Shown piece by piece: positions 32,831-43,130 of a stretch of 64,000 nt of DNA (within the stretch, counting starts at the first letter, position 1; the number at the start of each line of letters is the position of its first letter). The stretch spans positions 1,302,001 through 1,366,000 of the forward strand of contig OY101116.1 of NCBI GenBank assembly GCA_956465555.1, in the 5' to 3' direction. Under the pieces are notes generated by a model that had not been told where the DNA came from, did not search any database, and saw only the letters and a list, made by a program, of their open reading frames with translations. The stretch is from Nitzschia sp. pyKryTriq1 (taxonomy: Eukaryota > Bacillariophyta > Bacillariophyceae > Bacillariales > Bacillariaceae). Made by a program: the position numbers and the translations under genes.

Positions 32831-34579
32831 ATGAGGCCGCCAAGAATATACAGAAGTCCAACTGCTCGAGCAGCCGTCGGCCTTTCTCTTCTGCTAAATT
32901 CCATGGTTTTGCTGGAAACTGTGGCTTTTCTCTCACCTGATACTTTTCGAGAAGGGCTTTGGTCGCCTTGTTCATTGACACAAGCAAGTCTACCCAGAAG
33001 AATAAATATTTCCCGCGATCATTCTCGTCTGTTTTCTGTGGGGAAACCAGAATCATCCCTTTTGGATTTAAAGTTCGTGAACGACCAGTCGTCTTCGAAG
33101 AAACCGCCAACAAAACTGGCTTCGTCGATACAACAACGACAAGAGAATGTTGACGATGGAATGATATTGACAATGATGACCCTCATTTTCATCGTTGGCT
33201 CCCTTTCTTCACTCGATCGAGTAGCTATGTCCGTTGCGTTGGTGCCGATGACCGAAGAAATGGGCTATACCGACAGTATCAAGGGTTCCATCTCGTCGTT
33301 ATTTTCAGTCGGCTACGGGCTCGGAATTCTTCCAAGTGGCCTACTTGTGGCATCACTCTCCCCGAGATGGATCATGGCTGTTGGAATTACTTTTTGGAGC
33401 CTTGGGACGATGGCAACACCTTTTGCGGCTGCGCAGTCAAGTATGATATTTCTTCTCGGGGCCCGTGCACTCGTGGGAGTTTCTGAGAGCGTTGCTATTC
33501 CTACGGTCCAAAGGCTTTTGTCGAATTGGGTCCCTCCTGAGAGAAAGAGCCTCGCTGTTGCCATAGTTTTTACAGGCTTTCAAACAGGAACCATTCTGGC
33601 CTATAGTTTGAGCCCCTTCCTCATTGATCAATTCGACAATTGGAGAGTGCTGTTCTTCACGTATGGCGGTGCTGGAGTCTTGTTTCTGGTTCCTTGGCTA
33701 CTCTTTGCACAGGATTCACCATATATGGTAGCAGAAACATCAGAGACTAATGAGTTTGATAAAGCAGAAGATAGTTTCGCAAACGCTCTGGCGGATGCAA
33801 AAGAGGCTCTAGCGGCAGCGCCGTGGGGAGGCTTCGTTTCTTCAAAAGGTGTCTGGGCTATGTTTCTAGCTCATGCCGCTAACAATTGGGGCTTGTACAA
33901 TAATCTTTCTTGGACACCAACATTCTACTCGGAACAATATGGTCTGAACGTCAAGGAATCAGCTCTACTGCTGTGTATACCATCGATAGCTGGTGCAATT
34001 TGTGGCCTGTCTGCTGGAACAATCGCTGATAAGGTCATCCAGAATCTGGAGGATCCGACGGATGAAGCCATCACCAATATCAGGAAAACATTTCAAGGGA
34101 TTGCATTGTTTGGCCCTTCGGTATGTCTGGGAACGCTCTCCTACACCATGCCAGAAGACCCGGCCATTGCGCAGATCCTCCTTGCACTGGCGGTTGGTTT
34201 GCAATCGTTCAACGCAGCAGGATACGGGGCTGCCAACCAAGAAAAAGCAGGAGAAAAGTGGACCGGTCAGTATCAGACGACAGGTTAAGTGTAGGTTCTT
34301 GATACCATACAAAAATTGGCTTTGTAATTCTCACTATGCTTCTTTCGTTCCGTTCCATTCCCAATTCACTCGACATCCATCTATAAAACAGGCCTGTTGT
34401 ACGGGATCACCAGCTTGCCCAGTGTGATGGTGGGAACCTTTGCTGTTTACCTGACGGGTAGAATCTTAGATTACACCGACCAAAACTGGAGCCTTGTCTT
34501 TGGTATCAATTCGGTTGTTTATTTCCTCGGTGCGACAGCCTTTGTGGCATTGTACGATTCCAAAAAAGAATTCGACTAG
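32831..34579 (+). CDS. Plastid-targeted SLC17/PHT4-like MFS anion transporter
   Basis: Exons are 32831..34283 and 34392..34579 (108-bp intron), giving 546 aa. The ATG at 32831 is chosen; the upstream TTG at 32777 is not a start. The N-terminus has a hydrophobic signal peptide ending in ETVAF|LSP, a plastid-import motif of diatom type, then a ~70-residue basic transit stretch. Twelve helices follow with MFS signatures (DRVAMSVALVPM, GYGLGILPSG, RALVGVSESVAIPTVQRLLSNWVP) that match the SLC17/PHT4 family of phosphate, organic-anion or ascorbate carriers. The second exon restores GLLYGITSLPSVMVGTFAVY and the last helices. Location in a plastid envelope is inferred. The substrate cannot be fixed from sequence. 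Confidence 0.87.
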
Positions 34580-34626
34580 ACAGCACCCACTTTCTGCAAA
34601 CTATAGGCGCGAATCTATTTTTAATG

Positions 34627-36842
34627 CTAAGAGGTAGTCAGCCTTGTCCTGAGACCCATCTTCTTGCGGGGAGAGGACGGCGAAGTCAACTCTTCACCAG
34701 AATAATTCAGATCCCCGGAGAAAGTAGTAGGATCTGGACAGTCAATCACTTCCACACGCACGAGCTCCTCCCCTCGCGCGATGCGATCGCCGCTGATACG
34801 GAAGGTCTGGAGGAAAGTGGCGCTAATTGTCGACCATTGATCTTCACCATCGCCCTGAGGATCAGTGGTGCATATGTTGTATTCACTGGATGCATGAACT
34901 GAGACCTGAATTCTGGAGTTGTTCTTGGCCGAGAAACGAGCTACGCGTTCATCGAAATCTTCTGGACTGACTCCGACCTGCTTGGCGTGAGCTTTCATGG
35001 AATCTTCTACGATATCATGATCTTCTGGACTGGAAGACGCTTCAGTCTTTGTATCTCTAGGGCTGCGTAGACCTAGTCGTCCCAAAACCTTTTGCGACAT
35101 CATGGTCCCCTTGGAAGTCAACTCCAAAGCGTAGGCCCACTGAAGTAATTTGAACTTGTTGGTAAAATATAGCCAACGGTCCTTGAGGCCATCCTTGGTC
35201 TCAATGTAAATTGTATAGTTACCAGGATGGTCTTTCGACTTGTCCACCACGATGGAAGCTCCCGTCACTACCATTTGACCCCGCAAGCCATGTGGTCGCG
35301 GCGTCGCATTGCGATACAGACTCAGGGTCCCTTCGGACAAGACGAAAAAGCGTTTGCGCCAGGACATTTGCAGTCGATTGCGTGTTCGAATCCAACCAGA
35401 TCTATCGTTCACACTGTAGTCTGTCGGATCCTCGCTGTCGTCAACTTCGACTGAAATAGACAAAGGTTCTGCCTCACGCGAGCTTGGCACGGTAACAATA
35501 AGATTCGCATTCTTGCAGAGCGTGTCGACGCAAAAATAGGAATCTCCACCGCTGCGGGTACGGTTTACCGAGAGTAGAATATCTCTTGCGTAGCCAATTG
35601 CCCTGGATTCTGGAATCTTGTATTTTGCCGAGGCATTGGATGAACGACTAAACGTCAGAATGTTCCTCGAAAGTGCACACAGAATCTTTTCAGGACCGTG
35701 GCCACTGTCTCCGTGAAAGAGTTCCCCATTTATTTGAAGTGTATCTCGCAGTAAATCTCTCCAGAGCTGCTGTACCCCACTTGAGACTTCCGCTTCGTGG
35801 AATGCTCCGCCAGACGACGTATTGCCTGGCATGTCTATTTGCTCCACGATCCATTGCACGGGGATCTCGAGCGGGGATCCTACCAATTCTCTCATCGCCG
35901 ACACGTATTCGATTTTACTGGTGGCATTCCGCAAGGCTGTCTTTGTTTTCAGATACTGCTTAAGATCTTTCTGGTAAGGAGACCGCCGGTTGACCGTGCC
36001 AGATTTGCCGTGCTGCTCTTTCACATTTCCTTGGGTGACGCTACCTCCTACCATCGCATCATTAATTGCCTGGATCCATGCTAGTCGTTCCGCACGAGAT
36101 TTGGTCAGCCAAAGTCGTCTTGTGCTTCCAATCTGAAGTTCAAAAATGGCTCCCCCAGGTGCCATACTAATGGAGCAACACGAGGAAAAGGTAAGCCGCA
36201 TCCTGAGTCATCGTTGATCACATAACGTCGTACGGTGATAACTTACTTGAGACCGTTTCGATGGATCTTGACCGGTCGACAACTACATGTAGTAGCATCT
36301 AGTGGCAAATTCTTTCGCAGCAAGGAAGCCGTGGACTTGTCGCCCGACACTGTATCTTCATAATAGGAAAACATGCCTCGACGGACTTCGACAAACTTGA
36401 CTTTCCACCCAACCCCAACGCCAGAGGCCTTTTTGAGTGGCCCTGATTTGAGTGTGTTGGGATCGTTCATCCCGATTTCTGTCGCCTTTTTATCTCGTTC
36501 CGCCAACAATCCCAAAATTGCCTTGAGAAAGATCCGATGTTCCATGGCAAAATTCAAACACGACACTTGAACATCGGTTAACTCGTCGTAGGCTTCCAAG
36601 CGTCGATCTCGGGGTGTTTTGGGCCGTTTGTGGTGTCCCTCGGAATCCGACAGACAATCTTCTGACCCCGAATCACCACCTCCACAAGTGCTGTCATCTT
36701 GAGACTCGGAGCGAAGCAAACTCAATTGATCGTCGTTGTCGCTGCCGTACAAGGGACCCAGGTATTTGGCACTGCCAGTGCTATGACCACTTCGATCATT
36801 TAAAGAAGTCTCTTCCAGCTGCTCGTTGCTGCCGGTGCTCAT
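34627..36842 (-). CDS. Double PH-domain protein, two exons
   Basis: Exons are 36842..36247 and 36166..34627, giving 711 aa. The intron is GTAAGT...CTCCATTAG (80 bp) with a strong pyrimidine tract; a 44-bp alternative ending at 36203 stays in frame but has a poor acceptor. The start is ATG 36842; a GTG further up is discounted. A first PH domain (KSGPLKK...WKVKFVEVRRGMFSYYE) is split by the intron and ends RAERLAWIQAINDAM. A second PH domain lies at ~448-550 (DRSGWIRTRNRLQMSWRKRFFVLSEGTLSLY to RWLYFTNKFKLLQWAYALEL). A helical region lies between them. PH domains suggest phosphoinositide or membrane binding. This arrangement is common in diatom proteins but I know no characterised member. Confidence 0.83.
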
Positions 36843-38314
36843 GATGCTTCCAGGGGGAATTATCAAGTCTATCAAGCAGCCCACTACTCTAGAATCGTGT
36901 TGTTAACCTGCTGTGGACTTGCTGGTGATTTGTCTCCTGATCTCACGAGACACCAAGGTCAACATGAACAGTGCTGAATGCATGCATGCGGAAGCAGCAG
37001 AAAATTGGTCGATGATGTGTATCTATTTTCGTCGAAAGAACCTGACACTAAAACGACACAACCCTCATCGCGGGCGAGACACCATTCTTCATGTCAAAGT
37101 CAAAACTCACGTGCGAAGGAAGGTGACAAAACCCTGGCTCATAACCTTCATATTTTAGTCGAAGACGTCGAGTGCATTTGGAACCGATTAGTCGTATGAT
37201 GGGTACCTGAAGGTATGGGCTGCTACCCCCGCCCGTAACTTGCAGTTAAGGCTGGGTTCGATAGAGGGGTTAGTTGGTTCGATAGAGGGGTTAGTAGTTG
37301 GTACCCATCAAGGGGATAAACCATACCCTAGACCCTCAAAAGGGTTAACACCTAAATGCACCGCCCCCAAAACACCCCATTTGGTTCGATCACTAGGAAT
37401 CAATGCTAGGTTCGATCACTAGGAATAAATGCTAGGTTCGATCACTAGGATTCAATGCTTGGTTCGATCGATTCGACTGAAATCCTTGGTTCGATCACTA
37501 GGATTCAATGCTTGGTTCGATGGATTCGACTGACTGAAATCCTTGAAAAAGAGTGGTCTGGCACCGGTCCTAATGATACATGATTGTCAGGTGGACAATC
37601 AGCTACAGTAGATAGATGTACAAATAGAGTAATCAATAGACTTCTATTTGCATTTGTGTTACAATGATGGTGTTGTTGTTGTTGTTGTTCTTGCGATCGA
37701 CCGATCGACCGCCGCGCCGCTTTCTTTCGATGTTGTGATCTCTTGTTGTGTGATGGATAGCCGGCCGGCGTGCGTCGGCATCAAATATCCAACCAATCCC
37801 GCATGTCCTTGCGACATCAATTTATTAAATATTCTACGGGTCGTGTCCTGCGTCGTCGAGCCAATCAAATATTGAATAAAATAGCGTAAACGAACACTGT
37901 GACAAAAGTGCGCACAGATCTCGGCCAATCAGAATCGAGAACGCACGAAATCCGAAAATAGACCCCCCGAATGGGATTTTCAACCAAAAATCTCGCGCAT
38001 TACATCCACGGCTACGCCGACTAGATAGCTACGCCCCCTGTGATTTTGTAGGGGGGGGGTAGCAGATTAGTCTAATACGCAAACCAAAAAGATTTCGCGT
38101 CCGCCATCCATTTCCCCCCGACCATGATCATGATAGACAAATACTTCACATCATTAAGTCCCAACAGAGATCATCGGTGATACGCTACTTGTAGTAGAAG
38201 TGGAGAAGCCCCCCCCCCCCGGCATCGAATTGGATAACACAACTCATCGAAAGCAAACCTTGATGTTTGATCGATTTTCTCGATTGATTCATTGATTCTC
38301 TGAAAGAACTAACA
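36843..38314. other. Large intergenic region with tandem repeats and homopolymer runs
   Basis: This lies between divergent PH protein (-) and QTRT2 (+). It contains the GGTTCGAT tandem array (separate entry), a TGT/GTT microsatellite near 37670-37690, CGATCGACCGATCGACCG near 37694, a run of G near 38050 and a run of C near 38211. No coding frame with recognisable content and no tRNA-like cloverleaf was found. Confidence 0.45.
37255..37544. repeat. Tandem array of GGTTCGAT-headed units
   Basis: Two short units (37255-37275 and 37276-37299, GGTTCGATAGAGGGGTTAGT) are followed after 83 bp by six head-to-tail units: 37383-37408, 37409-37434, 37435-37460, 37461-37487, 37488-37513 and 37514-37544. 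Type A is GGTTCGATCACTAGGATT then CAATGCTT (26 bp). Type B, GGTTCGATCGATTCGACTGA and so on (27-31 bp), alternates with type A in the last three units. The unit head is like a tRNA T-arm (B box), but no acceptor stem or anticodon arm is present. Confidence 0.8.
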
Positions 38315-39634
38315 ATGAAACGATCATCTACCGCCGATGATGGATCCAAGCCGAGCAAGCGAAAAAATCGACTTTTACTTCATGCTGTGGATGGATGTGT
38401 TCCTTTCTTAACTCCCAATGTCTTGGAACGGCACTTTCCTCCTTCTGATGATTTCTGGATTGGCATGGCGGTCCGGGACACCTGCGTCCTGCCGATATTT
38501 GACGACGTGAAACACAACCAGAACAAATCCAATGAGGCAGAAGCAACCAAAGGTGTCTGCTATAAAGTAACCAGCAAACAAGAACGAGATCCGAAAAAAC
38601 CGAGAGGATACACCTTTGCGCCAGTAGCTCCTGATTCTTGGTTGCTGCCCTACACAAGAGTCACCGTACCTTCGTTCGATTGGATGCAGGACAATGCAAG
38701 AATGAAGAAGGCCAAGGATCAACGACCAGTCTCAGGTTCGACGAGTACTAATCGACATATTCTGGTCTGGACGCCACATGGACGACAAAAGCTTACTCCA
38801 GAAGTCTATGCACAAGCCAGTACCGGGCTACGATCCAATTTTACCTTATCACTCTATGACATGCCTGAAGAAGCCAACAACCCAAAACGTCTGGAAAAGG
38901 CGGACGCCCGAAATGAGGAATGGTTTCAAGACTTGTTGAAGCGCCGAAGCGAGAAAACGGCCTACGATGACAGTCTATGGTCTCCTGTTTTACTACCCAC
39001 AGATGATGAACTTTCGTCAATCCCTTTGTTGACCATGTACCATGATTCAGTGGAGGATGTGGCAGGTGTGGCATTGATTGGTCAGTGGCGGTCGGGTTTG
39101 GAGTGCCTCTTTCAGGCCAGATTGTCCGAAATACCGCATGTTGCCATGCTGACTACGTCTTCGTTATCAGATATTTTGGAAATTGTCTCCTGTGGTACTA
39201 TTGACACTATCGGAACCGACCTTCCCACGCAGTGGGCTCAACGTAAGTTGGCTTTCGCTGTCAATTTGACAAAATCCAACGACAGCGTGAAACGACAGAA
39301 AACGGATCCGGAAACAGCACTTGCGATGGTCCGACTCAATGACGACGGTTGTATAGATATGAGCGACAAATCTTTTGCTCGGGATCCCAAACCACTAGTG
39401 CCAGGGTGTCAGTGTCTCGCTTGTGCAGACGACAAGTTTAGTCGTGCCTACATTCACCATTTGATTTGTGCCAACGAATTACTGGCTGATGTTCTCTTGT
39501 TTGGCCACAATCTCCATCATCTGCTCGAGGTCATTCGCAAAGCCAATGATATGGACGATCCACAACCGCTCGTAGATGCGATTTTCGGACAGCTGGAAGG
39601 GCTCAAGCGAGCAAAGGTGGATAGCACAACGTGA
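38315..39634 (+). CDS. QTRT2: Queuine tRNA-ribosyltransferase accessory subunit 2-like
   Basis: An intronless gene encodes 439 aa, close to the usual ~415. Eukaryotic TGT is a heterodimer of catalytic QTRT1 and non-catalytic QTRT2; it swaps guanine 34 for queuine in tRNAs with GUN anticodons. The C-terminal zinc site is present: CQCLAC (Cys365, Cys367, Cys370) followed by YIHHLICANELLADVLLFGHN with a His near 398. The rest is divergent from QTRT1 and lacks its catalytic Asp context, as expected for QTRT2. The tail of QTRT2 is often linked to the outer mitochondrial membrane; no membrane helix is seen here. Its stop codon is only 50 bp from that of the convergent carotenoid-oxygenase-like gene. 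Confidence 0.85.
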   Translation: MKRSSTADDGSKPSKRKNRLLLHAVDGCVPFLTPNVLERHFPPSDDFWIGMAVRDTCVLPIFDDVKHNQNKSNEAEATKGVCYKVTSKQERDPKKPRGYTFAPVAPDSWLLPYTRVTVPSFDWMQDNARMKKAKDQRPVSGSTSTNRHILVWTPHGRQKLTPEVYAQASTGLRSNFTLSLYDMPEEANNPKRLEKADARNEEWFQDLLKRRSEKTAYDDSLWSPVLLPTDDELSSIPLLTMYHDSVEDVAGVALIGQWRSGLECLFQARLSEIPHVAMLTTSSLSDILEIVSCGTIDTIGTDLPTQWAQRKLAFAVNLTKSNDSVKRQKTDPETALAMVRLNDDGCIDMSDKSFARDPKPLVPGCQCLACADDKFSRAYIHHLICANELLADVLLFGHNLHHLLEVIRKANDMDDPQPLVDAIFGQLEGLKRAKVDSTT

Positions 39635-39684
39635 ACAATGGTGGATTAAGCGCTAAAGGTTATGGGAGTATATTATTTGAAATT

Positions 39685-41622
39685 CTATGATAGAAAGGAA
39701 TCGCCAAAGTATTCTTCCATATCATCAAATCGAAGTCCAAGTCCTGAAAAGTCGCTCTTGACTTCGTTCCACATGTTGCCTCGGCTCTCCATTTTGTCAG
39801 CCAACTTTGACCTTCTTTGAATCTCTTCAAAAGACCATGTTGCTTCTTCGGAATCGGTGAAACATCCATGAAGACCATGCGGAATTCCAATTCCGATGGG
39901 GATTCTTGCCACCGGTCCTGCGGCAATATTCTGCGACTCAAAGATAAGAATATAGCTTTGTTCCGTCTTTCCATTGAAGACGACTGTAAGTAGGTATCCA
40001 TCGTCAGCCGAAGATGCACCTTCCTTGGGAGCAAACATTGGTTCCCCACAAAATTCATGGCCTTCCGGCATCCAGGCATCGATAGCCTTGGATTCAACGT
40101 CAAATCGAGCAATTCCTTGCGGAGGCGCAACATCAGATCCCATGCCGCCAATCGCCATGTAGATGCTACTGTGCTTTTGAGTACTGGACGTCGGACAGGT
40201 TGTTCCAAAGAAGCATTGGAGGTCTGTCAGCATTTCCTTGGAGACGGATCCGGTCTTGAGATCGACCGTGTACCGCCAAAGTGACCTCTTGGCGGCATTT
40301 TGCTTGTACTCTTCATGAGAGGAAGCCCATGGCCACTGAGGAGCCACAGAATTGGAGGTCTTGTGGCTAACATCGGCTCGAATGGCGTCGAAAACTAACG
40401 TATCGCCATCTTCGTAGGAGTTGATTATTTGCACCTCGGCTTCAACGGCCCCGTCAAAGGGAATCGTCAAACTCTTGGGCGGCTTTGTGCTACCAAGACG
40501 TGGTACCAAATGCAAGGTAGCAGCCGTCTTTTCCACATTTACAATCTTTCCGGGCTCTTTGACCAGCAAAAATTGCATACCCACCGAAACAGGAGGTTGA
40601 ATAAAGACGGCGTAGTTCTCGGTCGCTCCCATGTCGGACAACATGGCCAGACCTGGTAATTGTTGAGTTACTTTCCCTGCATCACCTGCGGCTAGGAGTC
40701 GAAATTTCTCATTAAACTCATAAATTGTCACTTCAGATCGTTTCCCATCTTGATTAACCCCATACATAATAGCACGGTTTTTGACCGGATCAATGACCAT
40801 CTTGCTACCAAATGGATCAGGCTCTTTGAGCACACCACCCAATTGCGATCGACCTTCTGTAGACAGTGCGAGACCATCCATTTTGTAAGGCTGCCCTCCT
40901 TCCCACATGTTCAACAGACGCTTACCCCAATAAATGGCTCTGGTATTGGAGGTATTTTTTCGGTTCTTGTTCAAGCCAGGTTGTAAATGGTGTCGAAATA
41001 GGGGCGTGTGAAGGTCGTTTCCCATGCCTTCGCCAATGGCAGGACCCAGCTCCCTCGTCGAGTCCATTCCTCTATACAAGCGTTGCCCTTTGCGACGCTC
41101 ATTGGTAAATGCAGTGGTCCGAACATATCGAAAACGAGCAGTTGCTGATCCGTCTCCTGGAAACGTTACCCCAAGGATACCACCATCAGCATCAAAGGGG
41201 TGCAGCACCATTCGTTTGGGGTTCTGACCATCCGGAACAGGAGGCCCATCTCGCGGCTGAATAATAGACGTTTTGGGCGGAGCAATGGAGCCGGCACTGA
41301 ACATGGCTGGACCCGATCGAAAATAACTGCCCTTAAGATCGGTGGGAATGCTGCCCGATGATGGGGTGCATTCAGCAAATGGAAGCTCTGAAAAGACCGT
41401 CTTGTAACCATTCGAAAATGCTTTGAAATCAACATCCACCGAAAGATCGGAATTACTACCGGTGCTTGGCGCAGTATCTTGCGTTGCTGCAAATGCAGTC
41501 ACCTTGTTGGCGACAAAATGAGCTCGATGGCCCGGTCGGGACAGTTCTTGGACCGTCAGGAAGCCACTGATTGGCATTAGCAGGAGCGAAATAAACGCTG
41601 CATTTGGAAGCAAGAGCCGCAT
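39685..41622 (-). CDS. Carotenoid-oxygenase (RPE65/CCD) fold protein lacking three of four iron ligands
   Basis: An intronless gene encodes 645 aa. An N-terminal signal peptide (MRLLLPNAAFISLLLMPISG, then FLTV) suggests a secretory or plastid route. Family blocks are clear: GSYFRSGPAMF, RFRYVRTTAF, NMWEGGQPYKMDGLALSTEG, DMGATENY, IINSYEDGD, CGEPMFAPKEG and a terminal GLHG. Active CCDs hold iron with four His. At the aligned places this protein has Lys274 (FGSKMVIDP for xTAHPKVDP), Ser329 (LSDMGATENY for MHDFxxTENY) and Gln398 (QIINSYE for HxxNAYE); only His585 (GLHG) remains. Second-shell Glu404 and Glu527 are kept. It is therefore probably not an iron oxygenase, and may be a carotenoid- or lipid-binding relative. 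Confidence 0.85.
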   Translation of the reverse strand: MRLLLPNAAFISLLLMPISGFLTVQELSRPGHRAHFVANKVTAFAATQDTAPSTGSNSDLSVDVDFKAFSNGYKTVFSELPFAECTPSSGSIPTDLKGSYFRSGPAMFSAGSIAPPKTSIIQPRDGPPVPDGQNPKRMVLHPFDADGGILGVTFPGDGSATARFRYVRTTAFTNERRKGQRLYRGMDSTRELGPAIGEGMGNDLHTPLFRHHLQPGLNKNRKNTSNTRAIYWGKRLLNMWEGGQPYKMDGLALSTEGRSQLGGVLKEPDPFGSKMVIDPVKNRAIMYGVNQDGKRSEVTIYEFNEKFRLLAAGDAGKVTQQLPGLAMLSDMGATENYAVFIQPPVSVGMQFLLVKEPGKIVNVEKTAATLHLVPRLGSTKPPKSLTIPFDGAVEAEVQIINSYEDGDTLVFDAIRADVSHKTSNSVAPQWPWASSHEEYKQNAAKRSLWRYTVDLKTGSVSKEMLTDLQCFFGTTCPTSSTQKHSSIYMAIGGMGSDVAPPQGIARFDVESKAIDAWMPEGHEFCGEPMFAPKEGASSADDGYLLTVVFNGKTEQSYILIFESQNIAAGPVARIPIGIGIPHGLHGCFTDSEEATWSFEEIQRRSKLADKMESRGNMWNEVKSDFSGLGLRFDDMEEYFGDSFLS

Positions 41623-42749
41623 GCTGCCGAGTTGGATTTTTCCGCAAGAAGTGCTTGATTTTTACGAACAATGAGAAGAAGGGAAAAGAAGACTTTGCGT
41701 CTAGTCTACTCTATCTGCGATGACTAATCTTCTCCTGTCTTCTGTTCTGCCAAGTCGGCAGTGGAGTGACAGTACAAAGTACCGGTACCGGTACCGGTAC
41801 AAGTAGTGATGTGGTGTTTCGATTTTCGATTTTCGATTTATTGGCCTGCATCGCAGTGCATCAGCATCAGGCATCAAAACGATCACCGACCGACCAGGCT
41901 GGCCGCATCAGAAGAGTACGTGTTTCTAATAATTCTTCAATGGGTATGAACATATGTTCTTTTGAAAACATGTACCTGTAGATTTTGTACTACGGATGCA
42001 TTTTGGTAGGCCAGCTGATGATATAATAGATATGTGTCATACCCATGTCCCCATGCAAAATTCGCTCTCCTTACCGTACGGTACCAGTACCGGTATGAGC
42101 ACATGACCTCAACCGAAATGTAGTACACGCAGATAGTCTCTCTAGAGATACTATGGAAACTTCCAGATCGCATCGTCCAATACGTTGAGATGAGGATTCA
42201 AAGTGAGTGGAGCAGAGAAGCAGCAGGTTTCAAGGTATCCGCTTCCCGGGGTCCGTACTTGAATGATCGTACCGGTACTATGGTAGCATTGACCGACATT
42301 TTGTTCCTCTCGTCAGGATTCAACTACAGTAGCTTCGTGTAGTGAATGTAGAGTGGAGTTATGGTCATAAGAAACACCGTGGAAAGTGATGCAGCCTTGA
42401 CGATTCTTGGGATACGAAAAAATGAGCTACCATAGGTACTATCTACGAAGAAATAAACTCAAACGTGAACTCTAGAGAGGCTGCCTCCCTTTCTTAACGA
42501 TCCAATAGTTCTCGCTACAGAAGTTTGCGGTCGATGATTGCACCCACTCTTACCACTTTCGAACTCTTGAAAAGATTTCCCTTCAGGCTCGCTGATTTCT
42601 TTTGAATCTTCCTCCCAAACGCGCCATAAAATAATCAGATACCAACACGAGGATTGGTCGGCAGCCCGTACAGTACAGTACAGTACAGTATTGCTGGACA
42701 GTTTTTTGTCGGTTTTGTTGACTTTTTCCATGAATGCATGAATGCATCA
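41623..42749. other. Intergenic region with several GTAC islands
   Basis: This is upstream of the carotenoid-oxygenase-like gene and downstream of Yos1, both minus. Islands are (ACCGGT)n with GTAC at 41771-41803, TACCGTACGGTACCAGTACC near 42074-42098, GTACCGGTAC near 42270-42280, and a perfect (GTACA)n run at 42668-42690. CTCTCTAGAGATA palindromic sequence lies near 42138. No gene is seen. Confidence 0.5.
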
Positions 42750-43130
42750 TCAACCTCCAAAGAAAATTTCAAAGACTATCGTGACGACATTCGCGGCAAT
42801 CACAGGTACTTTGAGGTACTGGACTGCGTGCAATAGTCCCACAATCTGTGATTTGAGTGGATCGTTCGATACTACAACCAAATCATCCAAGCCATGCTTT
42901 GCCAGAAACCGTTGCTTATTCAAAATCATTACGGAATTCACCATCAATAGTCCAACCTGAAAATAGAGTAGCGGAGAGGCAGGGACGAGCCAAGCAAGCA
43001 AGATACGAGGATGAGGATCACCGTGCGTGTCTCAACATGCTCATCACGTGCACATATTTATACGCAGGCAGCGAGGCCACTCATCTCGCGCACAACATAC
43101 CTTGAACAAATTCCACAGCGAAAACCCCAT
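42750..43130 (-). CDS. YOS1: Yos1/IER3IP1-like ER-Golgi transport protein, two exons
   Basis: This small gene is easily missed because its first exon is only ten codons. Exons are 43130..43101 (MGFSLWNLFK) and 42956..42750, separated by a 144-bp GTATGT...TTTTCAG intron in phase 0. The product is 78 aa, against about 82 in human IER3IP1 and 85 in yeast Yos1. The first hydrophobic helix (FKVGLLMVNSVMIL) leads into NKQRFLAKHGL, matching the family's N-x-[ER]-RFL-x-x-x-G. The middle loop ends PLKSQIVGLLHAVQYLK, and the second helix is VPVIAANVVTIVFEIFFG. Yos1 acts with Yip1/Yif1 in COPII vesicle traffic. Helix positions, loop motif and length all agree. Confidence 0.9.

Noticed and set aside
36203-36246. 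A 44-bp ultra-short intron in the double-PH gene
   Set aside because: An 80-bp alternative with a strong pyrimidine tract ending CCATTAG (36167) stays in frame and removes a non-conserved insert.
37383-37544. Possible CRISPR array
   Set aside because: Units are directly joined without unique spacers, and the setting is a eukaryotic nuclear genome. It is a tandem minisatellite.
37255-37544. Possible tRNA genes, because of GGTTCGAT T-arm-like sequence
   Set aside because: No acceptor stem, D-arm or anticodon arm can be drawn around any copy.
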